A DNA stretch of 64,000 nt. Origin: Notospermus geniculatus (Eukaryota; Nemertea; Pilidiophora; Heteronemertea; Lineidae). The DNA is taken from NCBI GenBank assembly GCA_002633025.1, contig NMRB01002046.1, forward strand, positions 6,305 to 70,304, written 5' to 3'. This document shows, piece by piece, positions 1 through 10,278 of this stretch (its first letter is position 1; each line of letters opens with the position of its first letter). A model generated the notes under the pieces. It searched no databases, was not told the DNA's origin, and worked only from the letters and a program-made list of their open reading frames with translations. Position numbers and translations under genes: made by a program.

Positions 1-752
1 AATTTTAACCCTTTATATCACCAAGATGAGGAATGATACCACAAATGGTGCTGGGCTTTCAATAATGTGGAACCCTGGGGAGTTTGGACAGGTTCGACAG
101 GTTGGACTTCACTGACTCGGATCACACTGGCACATCTCTGTATTTATCACCAAATCTGTTCCACATTTATAACCAAATAAACTTCACAATCTCTAGTTCT
201 CATGACGCTTCAAATCTCATGCTCCAGGTGCACACTGAAGTGTTTCACCACTCTGAGTGAGCAGCAGACACGGTCAGCAAGGTCAAACCTGCTAACCATC
301 AAGTAGTGAGAACCATCAAGAAAACCTCAAACCCAGGTGCTCGACACTTTTTATCAGTACCCACCTGTCTGGAAGTTAATCTGTTAACTGCCAACAGGAT
401 GAGTATCTTATTGATTTACACAATTACCTTGCTGTGACCTCAGACCAGATAGTCATCTGGGATGGTGGCGTTGTGGCTGAGACCAAAATCAGGGGAATCA
501 CCCACAGCGGTTTTTGACACCAATGAAAGATCAGCTACAAGACTTCTTAACACTCTATGTTTTGGCACTTGAGATTTTGCCAGCCCAGAAATGAAAATAA
601 ATTTGGCAATTAAACTTTCTAAAATCTGGTTGAAAAGGAGCAAGCAGTGCAGTAATCAGGGTCTGGACACTGGAAGAAATAGGAACTACCAAACATCTGA
701 AAAACCATTTCTCTTTCCAAGATACAATCCCTGGATTGCCCTTATCAGTGAT

Positions 753-938
753 GAGAGACTTTGCTGCCGTTAAAGGCCACTCTTAATGTCCTAGAACGTC
801 ACAAAATTTGACGTCACAGAACCCAGGCGTCCACATCATTATGGATGACATCATGGCATTCATTTCTTCATTGTAACGTCAAATTTCAGGACGTTCTTGG
901 ACCACTAGGGGTGGCCTCTAACGGCAGTAAAGTCTCCC
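753..938. mobile_element. MITE-like inverted repeat, about 186 bp
   Basis: The left end (GAGACTTTGCTGCCGTTAAA) and the reverse complement of the right end (GAGACTTTACTGCCGTTAGA) match over roughly 60 bp at about 80% identity, including AACGTC and AAATTTGACGT blocks. There is no coding capacity. Target-site duplication is unclear, so the superfamily is not assigned. Confidence 0.65.
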
Positions 939-1938
939 ACTGCAAGAATTCGAGGGTTAAAGTTTAAGGAAGCTTAATGACATCAAGGTGGTTAATTCAT
1001 GTAGTAGTCGTACGCTATTCCCACGGTTTAGACGGCTGATTACATGACTCACAAGTCACAGAGGTTAAGGTAAGACAGTGATTACTCTTCAAACAACTTA
1101 CAAACGCTGCTGCGTTGGCAGAATCTCTTATCTAAGTAAATCGTTTGCAAACACCTTAAAGATCTATCTCTGCAACCATCAGGTTAGCTGCCGATGCTGA
1201 AAAATCTTACTACAAAGTTCTTTTAACTAGCAATGTTTATGTTTTATCAATCGCAGCATATACTTGAGCTATCAGATTACTCGAACTCGATGATGGGCAT
1301 GACTCATCAGCAACTGTGAATGGAGCATAAATAAATCATATCAACTTGTTGCACTGACAGTTATCACAGGACTTACAGAACGGCAAAAAGCCTCAGGATA
1401 TAAATCATAACAAACGAGGGAAAATGTCCAAGAGGAAAATCTGATTTCGCAATCAAATTCCCGGGTAACAGAAAAACATTCTTGGATGAGGGCCAATGAT
1501 TTCAAGCTATCATATAAGATTCAAAGGAGTGTTGCCATATAATTTGACAATAACTCTCCAATTCATACATGTACTTGTTACAAATAACATAATATTTCAA
1601 AGAGGGATGACTAATGCGACATTGATTGGAAAACAATTACAGTCAGACATGGTCTGAACATGCATCAAACAGTTTATTAGTACATGTACACACCTAGACC
1701 AGATAATCATATGAACCTTACAGCCAAGTGATGACTAATCCTTATTCCCCTACTCTGAGAGACACCTATACAGGAGTAGGGAAACTAAAATACTGGCCAT
1801 TGACTGTGAGAGACACCTGTACTTAGCTGAAGGAAACAACGGGCAAGACCTGGTGGAAAATCCAGAGTACATGCAGAGGAAAACACAGGGTATGAAGAGC
1901 TCAAGGAACAAAAAGAACACAAGGTACTGATAAAAGAT

Positions 1939-1948
1939 TTTATTTATT
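1939..1948 (-). promoter_or_regulatory. polyadenylation signals of eIF5
   Basis: Two overlapping AATAAA hexamers on the minus strand (TTTATT on plus at 1939-1944 and 1943-1948) lie about 25-30 nt past the eIF5 stop. This supports 1971 as the true end of the coding sequence. Confidence 0.6.
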
Positions 1949-1970
1949 TAGGCTTTCAGTATCTGCTCGG

Positions 1971-2120
1971 TCAACGTACCTGCACATCATCACCATCATC
2001 ATCTTCATCTTCCTCATCACTTCCTTCCTCTTCTTCAGCTTCAGCCAACCACTTCAGCATCGGCTCGGCCATCTTGCGGATTTCTTCACTCACAGACTTC
2101 TCAACATACTTCTTAGTCGG
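1971..2120 (-). CDS. EIF5: eIF5 last exon (acidic tail)
   Basis: Fifty codons from [14 protein letters not shown] through a Glu/Asp run to VQVR and TGA. The acceptor is TTTTTTCAG. The sequence CAG|GTACGT seven bases before the stop is a perfect donor, so a further 3' exon outside the window cannot be excluded. The nearby AATAAA signals favour termination here. Confidence 0.88.
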   Translation of the reverse strand, partial: PTKKYVEKSVSEEIRKMAEPMLKWLAEAEEEEGSDEEDEDDDGDDVQVR

Positions 2121-5100
2121 CTGAAAAAATAACAATTCAACAAATCAGGTCATGCATTTAGGAAGAGGCCTAGAGCAACGGGAAGTACACGTACACACTT
2201 GTCAGTGATTTAGAAACAGCTCACCTTCTCACCCCATTCCAGAATGACATCTTCCTCAAGAATTTCCGAGTCATACAAAGCTTTGATGATGTGTGGAACC
2301 TTGGACAACAATTCCTTCTTGTGAACCTTTCCAACCAGTAGTTCAATACCACCGAGCAAATATCGCTGTGCCTTGACGTTATCATGGCAGAACTGAAACA
2401 AAATATTCACTTATAATCTATTTTAATCAGTCAGAATGTCGCTTTGTTTCCAACAAAACACTGGAGAAACTCGTCAAATTGCTTTTGAAGAACAGGAAAT
2501 GATACGTACCATCATGAGGTGACTGAAATTCAACAAGCAGGAGAGAGGAAAGGCAACCCCCTGTCATTACAAGATAATCAAACACTACTCAGAATTCCTT
2601 TTCATTCTCAAGAACATGACATTCTAATAGCCTAGAAATATCAAGGGTAACAGTAATGAGGGAGGCTACAGACAGCATGGGACAAATCAATGGGAAGTGG
2701 GACAACGAAGACGTCAGTGATGAAGGTTCTCCTAGGGATCCCCATCAGAAATGGGACCTACCCGCAGGAAAACCTTCCAGTATAATTTTAATTCCTTCAG
2801 GACGTCCTCTGTCAGCAGGAGTTCAACCAAAACCAATGGAGCCTTGTCGCGGACTTCCAGACGATCAGCTTCAGCGAGGATGGCTTTGTCATGATCAGCA
2901 ATTTCATCCTTGGCCTTCTTACTCTGAAATGATACGATTCAAGGAGGAAAATTCTGAATACATGTGTACGTTTGGTAAGTTTCCTGGTGCTTTCCTGATT
3001 CCTGGCAGGAAGTATCAGTATCAGGAAATGACTCTTTCGTCATTTTGTTGTAAGTTGGGTGGATACACACAGCTCTTCTGCAGGCCTTCTACGTTATATA
3101 TGTATTACATGTATATTTTTTCGTCAGGGCCAAAGCCATAAGATTATTGGCCCTGGTAAATACGGAGGACGCCATCTCAAGCTACTCACAAGCAGCAAAT
3201 TAATTTTTGCAAGGGCACCTGTCATGATGACAGGCACCAAATATTTGGTGCCTGTCAAATGTAATTTGGTACCTGTCAAAAAAATTCCTTGCGTCGTACC
3301 ATTTGGAGGAATTACTTGTACGGGGAAAAAACAAAATTACAAATACAAAATTAGGGAGCCAAAATTAGTGATATAATCAGATAATAATCAGTAGGCCCTA
3401 TTCTTTATTAATATTTGTAATCCAACTCTCTACATCATGACTGTTTGTGTACAATACATGTAAACTTCAGTGTCCATGGTTGGTGTTTCAGTGGTGTGTT
3501 GCACACAGACTAGAACTTGCTTTGAAAGATGCCCTTGCATCAACCTATTTCATGTATTTTAAATCTGAGCCGCCATGATCGTCAGTGCACACTGTGCATG
3601 CGTTCTGAATAGGCAAACATACCGGTACATACTGATTTATTCCCTCCAAAAAGACAAAGAAATCCAATTGAGCTTGTGTGATCAACATCCTCAAGACCTG
3701 ATGAGTAATCACTGACAATAATCTGTAGGCTTAATTACCGGGAAGGTGTCAAAATGTCCACAATCAATCAGCATTGATGGCCACTCGCTAGGCCTACTCA
3801 AAACGCAGTGTCAACAAACTGAAGTGCTGCATGCATGGATGCATGCATTGAAGCATGCAGTGACCTTGACACTGAACACACTGTGTACATGTGTGTACAC
3901 AGGGGTTTGGATTACATGCAGACATTCTCTTTACGCTTGGCAGCTTTCTTGTCTTTCTTCGATGGAGTAGTGGCTGGACCATCCTGTAAAGATACAACAT
4001 GACTTGACTTTCTTCTCTGCACAATGACATACAACATGATGGATTCATCGTGACACATGTTGATACAGCCACAGTATAACCACATGTTGCACTCTCACCT
4101 TCAAACTAAATCTGTGTCTACACTGGCAACATATTTCCAACATATGAATGACATTCCAGAGTAACACGACCTTTTGACCCTGTTAGCCAACAAAATCACA
4201 GCAACATCTAAACAACATGTTGGAAGTCTTTTCCCTGTACTCACAATCTAGGCAACATTCATTCAACTGTTCTTACTCAGAATGTTGCAAAAATATCACC
4301 AGTACACAAAGACCTTAAGAGATGTTTCTGCAAGAAGGAAGACACTTACAGCAGGATTCTTCAATATGAAAGTGGTTAACTTGTGTGACATATCCACCAT
4401 TCCCACATATCCACAAGCGGCGCAACGCTGATTGATTTTCTGCTTCTTCACCAGAACAATCTGCAAACAGAAAACTTGTGAGTTAGCTCATGGTGGAAAT
4501 GGTCAAGTATGCAATTCTTCCTCCCTTGCCAATTTCAGAGTTGGCGGAACATGAGACATAATTTCTACCATTAGATCAAGATACTTACAAGGTCTGTTTC
4601 TGGATTTTCGCATTTTTGGCAGAGCACAAACTTCTTGATGAAATTATGTAGCAATTCTTCAAGCTTAGCTGAATCATGTGAACCATTGACTATGTAACGG
4701 TCATTCTTCAGATCAAATTGGGTCTGAGCACCCAGTTCACATCCGAAGTATTTGGTGGGATCTGAAAAGATCATTGATGGGAATTGTAGCTGGTTATATT
4801 CTACAAAAGGGGCATCAAGCAGGGAGATATGGCATTGCAGGCCTCCCACCAGCTTCCGAGCAAATTATTGTAGGAATTATAGGAACAATTTGCCAAAATT
4901 ATAGGAAAAATATAGGATTTTTAACATGAAGATAGGAGTATACTGATCTTATTAATCTCCCTTCCTCAGTTGACTAATCATTCAGATTTCTTCAATTTCT
5001 TTGATGTACATGTATGCCTGTACTGGGGCTCTAGGAAAATTCTTCCCCAGATACTAGTAATTCGTCCCAAAGGAATTCGTCCCAACAGGCATGGATCCAG

Positions 5101-5824
5101 CATTTTTGGCAGAGGGGGGTGTGGATCGCGCGAGGGCAGTTCTTGCAGGCTGGTGCCAAAGATGCGTGCGCTGATGGGGGGTCTGGGGGGCAATAGTACT
5201 GATTTCAGAAGTAGCTGTTTGTGGGAAGGTTTTCATCTTCAAGGTTTGACCACACTGTCATTGACTGTGAATGTCATGACATGCAACAAGCATAAATTTG
5301 CGAACTCCAGAGCTCTTTCAAATTAAGCCCAATGCAAACACAATTTCAGGACATTCATTTTACAATATACTCACAAGTAGGGGGTCTGCAGAGAGCTTTA
5401 GCGATCTCTGGCATGTTGACAATGACTGTTTTGATCCCATTACCTTTGCCCTCCACCTAAATGTACAATGATAAAGGAAAGTTAAGACGAAATGCAACAG
5501 AGATATATTGATTATTTTTAAAACCACTTATGTAGGAACAGCTGCACCAACAGCCAAGTACATTTCAGATCAGACATCAAACCTTTATTTCATTCCATTA
5601 TCCATCTGGCTTTGCAATTAGTAAATATTTGAACTATGGAAAATTGCAAGTAATTGTCATGATTTTGGAATCTTTAAATTACCCTAACTCAGAGATGGGC
5701 CTACTAAGACAGCATGCCAGCTTTGGTGGCAATTTTATTGTAACCTTACCTTAGCTATCAGCTTGGGCATTTTATATCGATAGAACTGGTCATCGGCCTT
5801 GTTGATGTTGACATTGACAGCCAT
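1971..5824 (-). CDS. EIF5: eukaryotic translation initiation factor 5 (spliced, one middle exon not found)
   Basis: eIF5 is the GTPase-activating protein of eIF2 in the 43S/48S preinitiation complex. Coding exons on the minus strand are 5750-5824, 5375-5456, 4589-4761, 4350-4460, about 3916-3983, 2762-2923, 2225-2392 and 1971-2120. The N-terminal domain reads [20 protein letters not shown] and includes the Arg-15 region of the GAP (QFYRYKMP). The zinc ribbon has CQKC in exon 3 and CAAC in exon 4. The C-terminal W2/HEAT part has [16 protein letters not shown] and LEEDVILEW, and the protein ends in an acidic tail. All junctions found have GT/AG and matching phases except around exon 5, where the exon(s) linking KRKEN to SKKAKDE are not visible between 2924 and 3915. 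The first two coding exons occur again at 6352-6433 and 6724-6798. Confidence 0.95.
2225..2392 (-). CDS. EIF5: eIF5 exon, W2 domain core
   Basis: Fifty-six codons, phase 0 at both ends, acceptor TTTGTTTCAG and donor AAG|GTGAGC. Encodes [15 protein letters not shown] and [19 protein letters not shown], the aromatic/acidic (AA-box) part of the W2 domain that binds eIF2-beta and eIF3. Confidence 0.93.
2762..2923 (-). CDS. EIF5: eIF5 exon, W2 domain N-terminal part
   Basis: Fifty-four codons, phase 0, acceptor TCATTTCAG and donor CGG|GTAGGT. Encodes [20 protein letters not shown], then [16 protein letters not shown] and LYWKVFLR, aligning with the eIF5 segment before the FCHNN motif. The 161-residue plus-strand reading frame across it is its antisense shadow. 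Confidence 0.9.
2924..3915 (-). other. eIF5 intronic stretch with an unlocated exon
   Basis: The protein needs a segment between KRKEN (exon 5) and SKKAKDE (exon 6): the low-complexity linker and the first W2 helices. No open segment with eIF5 similarity was found on the minus strand. The stretch holds a truncated SINE tail at 3122-3190 and otherwise AT-rich intron. Confidence 0.5.
3122..3190 (-). mobile_element. SINE family 1, truncated 3' part
   Basis: TCAGGGCCAAAGCCATAAG, then TTGGCCCTGGTAAATACG and CCATCTCAAGCTACTCA match the 3' part of the SINE copies at 9226-9440, 28718-28905 and 53490-53745. The tRNA-like head is missing. Confidence 0.6.
3916..3983 (-). CDS. EIF5: eIF5 exon 5, lysine-rich linker
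   Basis: Acceptor ATCTTTACAG, then [20 protein letters not shown], matching the Lys-rich linker after the zinc ribbon of other eIF5 proteins. The 3' end is uncertain: the best donor is AT|GTAATC at 3916 (phase 2), with GTCTGC at 3924 as an alternative (phase 0). Confidence 0.75.
4350..4460 (-). CDS. EIF5: eIF5 exon 4, second half of zinc ribbon
   Basis: Thirty-seven codons, phase 0, donor [27 protein letters not shown] supplies the second CxxC of the zinc ribbon, followed by TTFILKNPA. Confidence 0.95.
4589..4761 (-). CDS. EIF5: eIF5 exon 3, N-terminal domain and first CxxC
   Basis: A split Tyr codon, then [20 protein letters not shown] and later [14 protein letters not shown]. Donor CTT|GTAAGT and acceptor CTTTTCAG. 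These are the most strongly conserved eIF5/eIF2-beta motifs. Confidence 0.96.
4866..4925. repeat. TAGGAATTATAGGA simple repeat next to GGCCTCCC motif
   Basis: Degenerate repeats of (TA)TAGGAATTATAGGAA follow GCAGGCCTCCCACC at 4833-4853. The same repeat plus an inverted GGGAGGCCTGC occurs at 6026-6150, on the other side of the eIF5 exon pair. Confidence 0.5.
5375..5456 (-). CDS. EIF5: eIF5 coding exon 2
   Basis: [20 protein letters not shown] then ALCRPPT plus one base of the Tyr codon. Acceptor CATTTAG, donor ACTT|GTGAGT. The exon is identical in the second copy at 6352-6433. Confidence 0.95.
5750..5824 (-). CDS. EIF5: eIF5 coding exon 1 (start codon)
   Basis: [20 protein letters not shown] then KLIAK, donor AAG|GTAAGG. 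The start is chosen because it aligns with the short MSVNVN start of vertebrate eIF5. The QFYRYKMP segment contains the arginine needed for GAP activity in the family. Confidence 0.94.
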
Positions 5825-6025
5825 GATGATAAATTCAGATGTGCTTTGTTTTTCCAATGATAAAGATATAACCCTCAACCCCCTGTATCCGCACCTGCCC
5901 AAAGGAAAAGAGAAAGAAGATTACACATTACAGAGGAGGACACCTGTATAACCCCCTCCCTCCTCATAGAAATCATTTTAAAGTAGTTAAAAGGCTAAAA
6001 TGCACTTGTTCACTTTTGGACAGAC

Positions 6026-6150
6026 TGGAAATATAGGAATTATAGAACAAAATTGAAGAAATATAGGAATTATAGGAATGTAGGAATTATAGGAGGGAAA
6101 TCTTAAAAATATAGGAAATATAGGAGTTATAGGAACAGTGGGAGGCCTGC
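6026..6150. repeat. TAGGAATTATAGGA simple repeat, second tract
   Basis: At least seven degenerate copies of ATAGGAATTATAGGA end in GGGAGGCCTGCA, the inverse of the motif at 4833. It lies between the two copies of the eIF5 first exons, so it may mark a repeat-mediated join. Confidence 0.55.
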
Positions 6151-6351
6151 ATTGGTGTTTGCACTTACCGTCGTACTGATTTCAGAAGTAGCTGTTTGTG
6201 GGAAGATTTTCATCTTCAAGGTTTGACCACACTGTCATTGACTGTGAATGTCATGACATGCAAGAAGCATAAATTTGCGAACTCCAGAGCTCTTTCAAAT
6301 TAAGCCCAATGCAAACACAATTTTAGGACATTCATTTTACAATATACTCAC

Positions 6352-6433
6352 AAGTAGGGGGTCTGCAGAGAGCTTTAGCGATCTCTGGCATGTTGACAAT
6401 GACTGTTTTGATCCCATTACCTTTGCCCTCCAC
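6352..6433 (-). CDS. EIF5: eIF5 coding exon 2, second copy
   Basis: Same exon sequence, splice sites and phase as 5375-5456. A single transcript cannot use both copies in a sensible order, so this is an allelic or duplicated version. Confidence 0.7.
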
Positions 6434-6723
6434 CTAAATGTACAATGATAAAGGAAAGTTAAGACGAACTGCAACTGAGATATATTGATTATTTTTAAAA
6501 CCACTTGGGAACAGCTGCACCAACAGCCAAGTACATTTCAGATCAGACATCAAACCTTTATTTCATTCCATTATCCATCTGGCTTTGCAATTAGTAAATA
6601 TTTGAATTATGGAAAAATTGCAAGTAATTATCATGATTTTGGAATCTTTAAACTACCCTAACTCAGAGATGGGCCTACTAAGACAGCATGAGAGCTTTGG
6701 TGGCAATTTCATTGTAACCTTAC

Positions 6724-6798
6724 CTTAGCTATCAGCTTGGGCATTTTATAACGATAGAACTGGTCATCGGCCTTGTTGATGTTGACATTGACAGCCAT
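6724..6798 (-). CDS. EIF5: eIF5 coding exon 1, second copy
   Basis: Same 25 residues as 5750-5824. The one coding difference seen is silent (CGA versus CGT for Arg). This copy has a good acceptor for a preceding untranslated exon at about 6808. Confidence 0.75.
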
Positions 6799-6804
6799 GA
6801 TGAT

Positions 6805-7540
6805 CTATTCTGATTTAATAATAGGCAGTCCGTGCAGAAATTCATAAAAAAAGATTTTGTGGGTGATCGATTTAGTTCACCTATGTGGTGCAATATAACT
6901 AGCCGGCGCTGCAGCAAATCTGAAAGAAAAAGCATTGATTTATCAACCAAAACACATTGCTTTTTGTGCAGAGTTAGAGATAGTCAGTGAGAAATTTCAT
7001 CTTGGAAGTCAATGGTAGCTAGGCCAAAACACTTCAGTGGAAAAGTCTTATCTTTGAATCTTGTTTCGAAGACTACTAGTAGTTAGGCCTACCAGGGGGG
7101 TGTTGTAGAATAACACCTTATGTGTAGCCTAAAACAGGCCTAGGTAGGGCTAGGCCTACAACAAAAGTTCATGAATGAAGACGTCATTGCAGGCCAATGA
7201 AGACATTGCACCTGCAGGTGTAAAACTCTGGAACATGTCTTCAGTCATGGGAATTCATGATTTATCATTTATATGGGTCTGGGTCATGCGTCATTGGTGG
7301 TGGCCATCATGCCGGTCATGGCCATGTGCTTGGTGCATGTCATGGACGGTCTGATGATCAGATGATCATCACATTGATTCACCAAGAAAATACAATTGGA
7401 ACTAGAAAATATTGACATCAACAGCGTAATCTGGCGGAATCGACTCACAAAAATTTGCTCCCGTGGTTAGGGAACTTTTGAATGGGGCTTATACTCACCG
7501 TTTCGTCTCGTCAAAGTCATAAAACCGCTGGGAAGACAGT
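6805..7540. other. eIF5 5' UTR intron, no gene seen
   Basis: No protein-like exon was recognised. Probably the intron between the eIF5 promoter and coding exon 1. Confidence 0.4.
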
Positions 7541-7940
7541 GTCTGGGAACGTGAGCGAGCAATGGCGTCGATTTCGAGGACAACGTGCCAGATGGCGAGA
7601 AAAAATAAGCTTGTTTGGTGTGAAACACACCAGGTTCTGGAAAGACAACCAATCAAGAGAGACAATCAGACAATAAACAAAATAGTAATCGTCTAAAAGA
7701 CTTATTTATTAGTTTGGAAAGAGGAAAATCGTTGATAGAAGTGGACACGCAATCCTCACCTCAGCAATGAAGAAATCAAGAATATTACAATGTATGCGGA
7801 GAACCCAGGTCTCCTATTGCACACATTTTCTGTAGAATCACTGTACATTACATCTGCCAATGTACTTCCTGCATTCGAGATTTGAAGTGTCTCCTCTCGA
7901 TCTCGCGAGAAGTCGGCTCTCATCCGCCATTGATGAAATG
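7541..7940. promoter_or_regulatory. CpG-rich candidate promoter of eIF5, possibly bidirectional
   Basis: CpG is locally dense compared with the surrounding AT-rich DNA. The palindrome TCTCGCGAGA lies at 7901-7910. It is the CGCG-box known at CpG-island housekeeping promoters (bound by BANP in vertebrates). On the minus strand AATGGCGGATG (YY1-like) follows at about 7924-7934. Location upstream of eIF5 fits a housekeeping promoter. No TATA box is seen. The transcription start is inferred, not shown. Confidence 0.45.
7901..7910. promoter_or_regulatory. TCTCGCGAGA palindromic promoter motif
   Basis: An exact 10-bp palindrome in a CpG-rich island. Its role is inferred from known motif biology. 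Confidence 0.45.
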
Positions 7941-8635
7941 ACACAGATCGTTGCTGAAAGCGACAAAAAAATCGTTATTTTAATCAATGTCATAGTTCCG
8001 ATTTTAAAACTGATAATTTTTAACGAATAACAAACATATTGACTATGTGATTGGCGACGAATGGTCAAGATAGAGCCTTAAATATGTGCCGATTCCCTCT
8101 TTAAACGTACGTTGTTTGGTTTGCTTTCTTTGCACAGCGCTGAAGAGGGTGGAATGTATTGTTCAGGCCTGTACATTAGCTTGTACATGCACCATGTAGC
8201 CTAGGTCTAGATTGTTCACATCCATGGCATGCCCTGATGCCTAAACAGTAGGCTTACCTACCACTGTCCACTGCACCCACAAGTAACAAAGCTGTTGTAA
8301 GAGTCACTGTTAGCGGTGTTAGCCTGCTGCCTACAGCCTAGGCCTAGGCCTACCTACCGGTAGCTCAGTTGACCATCCATGTTGACAGTTAGCAGGTTAG
8401 GCCTAGGCCTACGCTAGGCCTAGCTGTTCAGTGTTAGGCCGGTCTGGGATCACAAAAAGTTGTTGCTAATTTGAGTTGTACTGCCTTTTTTGCAACATTC
8501 AATTCGGGAAGCCCTGTTTAGTATTGTAATTGTTCTGCATTTAATCAGGCACCAGGCCTGCTCAGCTACTGATTACTTCACTGGTTATTGCTTGAATATC
8601 AAAGATATTTAGNGTACCTAATACATACTAAAGTT
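7941..8635. other. non-coding stretch with GGCCTA-rich tract
   Basis: No exon was recognised. 8335-8440 is dense in TAGGCCTAGGCCTA-type units, a simple sequence abundant in many marine invertebrate genomes. A single N lies at 8613. Confidence 0.5.
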
Positions 8636-8830
8636 TCAAGCTCCTCCGTTGAACGGTCTAGGAGGAGATATCACTTTCGGACGGACGGACGGACGGACAG
8701 CCGGACGGACAGCCGGACGGACAGCCGGACTGACGGCGGAGGGTAAAACAATATCTCCCCGACTTTTTTCAAAAAGCGGGGAGATAAAAATGCTGACTGA
8801 ACAACGTTTCAGTAAGAACAGCATTTTATC
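8636..8830. repeat. GGAC-rich repeat with flanking hairpins
   Basis: GGACGGACGGACGGAC passes into three to four GGACGGACAGCC units (about 8680-8740). This is followed by the hairpin ATATCTCCCCGAC...GCGGGGAGATA and a second hairpin ending in AACAGCATTTT. The open frames across it on both strands are simple-sequence artefacts. Confidence 0.6.
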
Positions 8831-8871
8831 TTAATGTATTTTTGAAAACATGAATTTAAAATGCTATGTTA

Positions 8872-9158
8872 AGCTGCCCATACACGATCAATATTATTGC
8901 ACAATATGAGGATCAGAATGGGCAATACTATTGTCAATCTTTCTTCTAATTATCATGCTAGAAGCACACGACCACCCATTTGGGCCCCATATTGGGTGTC
9001 TTCCCACCTCGCCCCTTCCCAATTCGCCCCCTAATGGTTATTGTTAGGGGTAGCTACCGGTATTTAATGGATTTACTGTTAGGGGGCGAAATGGGAAGGG
9101 GCGAAGTGGGAATAAACCCCCATATTGTGCAATAATATTGCGCCGTGTATGGGCGGCT
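8872..9158. mobile_element. MITE with TTA target duplication, outer element
   Basis: TIRs of about 37 bp (AGCTGCCCATACACGATCAA / AGCCGCCCATACACGGCGCA, then ATATTATTGCACAATATG) are flanked on both sides by TTA. A TTA duplication is typical of PIF/Harbinger-type elements. It carries a second palindrome inside (9001-9112). Confidence 0.75.
9001..9112. mobile_element. inner palindrome nested in the 8872 MITE
   Basis: The 34-bp arms starting TTCCCACCTCGCCCC and ending GGGGCGAAGTGGGAA match at 32 of 34 positions. They face each other about 45 bp apart, suggesting a second short element nested in the first. Confidence 0.65.
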
Positions 9159-9225
9159 TTAGAAGAGATTTTTGTTAAAACAGGTTTCGTATGTATTTGT
9201 ATTTCATTTTTGTATTTCATTTTTC

Positions 9226-9440
9226 CGTCAGGGCCGACGCTATAGCATTATTGGCCCTGGTAAGTACGAAGGAGGCCATCACAAGCTACTCATGTTCCTC
9301 ACTTGGATGGGGTATTTTACTTGCCCTTGCAAAGACACAAGGTACAAGGCACCACGGCTTACTGTCCCATGCGACGGACGTGAAGAGCCGGGAATGAAAT
9401 CCCATATGGCCCGGGCTGGATTCGAACCCGGGNGTTAGTC
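9226..9440 (-). mobile_element. SINE family 1, full copy with tRNA-like B box
   Basis: Read on the minus strand it starts with a B box (GGTTCGAATCC), then GGCCATATGGGATTTC, GGCTCTTCACGTCCG, GCCTTGT, CCATCCAAGTGAGGAACATG, and ends GGCCCTGACGGAAAAATG. The same order of blocks occurs at 28718 and 53490. One N (9432) interrupts the head. Confidence 0.75.
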
Positions 9441-9469
9441 CAAGATCGCTGAAATCGGCTGCCAGGACT

Positions 9470-9600
9470 GTAATATTCCCCAGGGAATGGAGAAGTGAAA
9501 TTGAAATGAACAGACCTATAGCTGTAATAATTATGTAAAGCACATTGAGCAGATTAACTGGAATGCGCTATATAAGAACAGCATTATTATTATTATTTTA
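9470..9600 (+). mobile_element. SINE family 2 tail with ATT repeats
   Basis: AATATTCCCCAGGG, then TAAAGCACATTGAGC, TGCGCTATATAAGAACAGC and (ATT)n. This matches the common 3' end of tRNA-derived SINEs of marine invertebrates. Related central blocks occur at 16100, 21990, 29470 and 33650. Confidence 0.55.
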
Positions 9601-10278
9601 TTGAATGAGAGCTGCAAGGAATTGCTGACACATGCAGTCATGATTTGTGTTATCCTGTATAAACAAAACACATGCATATCATGAAATAATTGATCTAAAT
9701 ACGTGACATTTGACCACTACAGTAGAAAAATTCTCATTTTACTCTTTCATATTTATCATCATTGACGTCTGCATCCTTTAACTTATAAAAAAATCAATAC
9801 ATCATGTTGCACTGTCTAGCTCACTGCCATCCATGTCGTGCCTTTATCGATTGATAAAAACCTCTGTAGAATATAATTCATGATCTGCCAATCATAGATC
9901 CAAGAGATAATGGGAGATTTTCATCCTGCTATAAAGTTGCAGATGTTACCATGTGCATCTAATCCTGAGAGTCGGAGGTTGTGTTCAACTTGATCATGTG
10001 ATCAGCGAATGCTTGTAGAAACGACTTATGCGCGAACATCAGCATCTATCAAAAAGATTTTATCGATTGATTGAGTCATCATTCTTTTTGTTCATATAAT
10101 GACTTTATGATCAGACAAAGTTCCTTCATATTGCTATAGAACAATGCCCACGCCCCTCCCCATTATCTTGCACAGTTCTCTTGATCATCAATGATATTCA
10201 TGCAATGTTTGCACGTATATTGTGTTTGCTTATTTATTTATTTCATCACCATTTTTCTGAATCCTTTTTCACTTTCAG

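Larger units (their letters stand above)
1..1970. other. 3' flank of eIF5, no gene seen
   Basis: Both strands were read and no exon with good splice sites or a recognisable protein was found. The only structure is the inverted-repeat element at 753-938. The stretch begins just past the eIF5 polyadenylation signals. Confidence 0.6.
5196..5830. repeat. tandem duplication 1, copy 1 (eIF5 exons 1-2)
   Basis: Nearly identical to 6173-6804 (offset about 977 bp). It holds coding exons 1 and 2 and the intron between. This copy joins directly to exon 3 downstream, but lacks a clear AG acceptor just upstream of the ATG. Confidence 0.9.
6173..6804. repeat. tandem duplication 1, copy 2 (eIF5 exons 1-2)
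   Basis: Second copy of 5196-5830 with scattered substitutions and small indels. The upstream side of this copy carries ATTAAATCAG just before the ATG (minus strand), a proper acceptor for a 5' UTR intron. It is therefore the copy connected to the promoter side. Confidence 0.9.

Noticed and set aside
2656-3141. 161-residue plus-strand open frame
   Set aside because: It is antisense to the eIF5 W2 exon 2762-2923, whose minus-strand translation matches eIF5.
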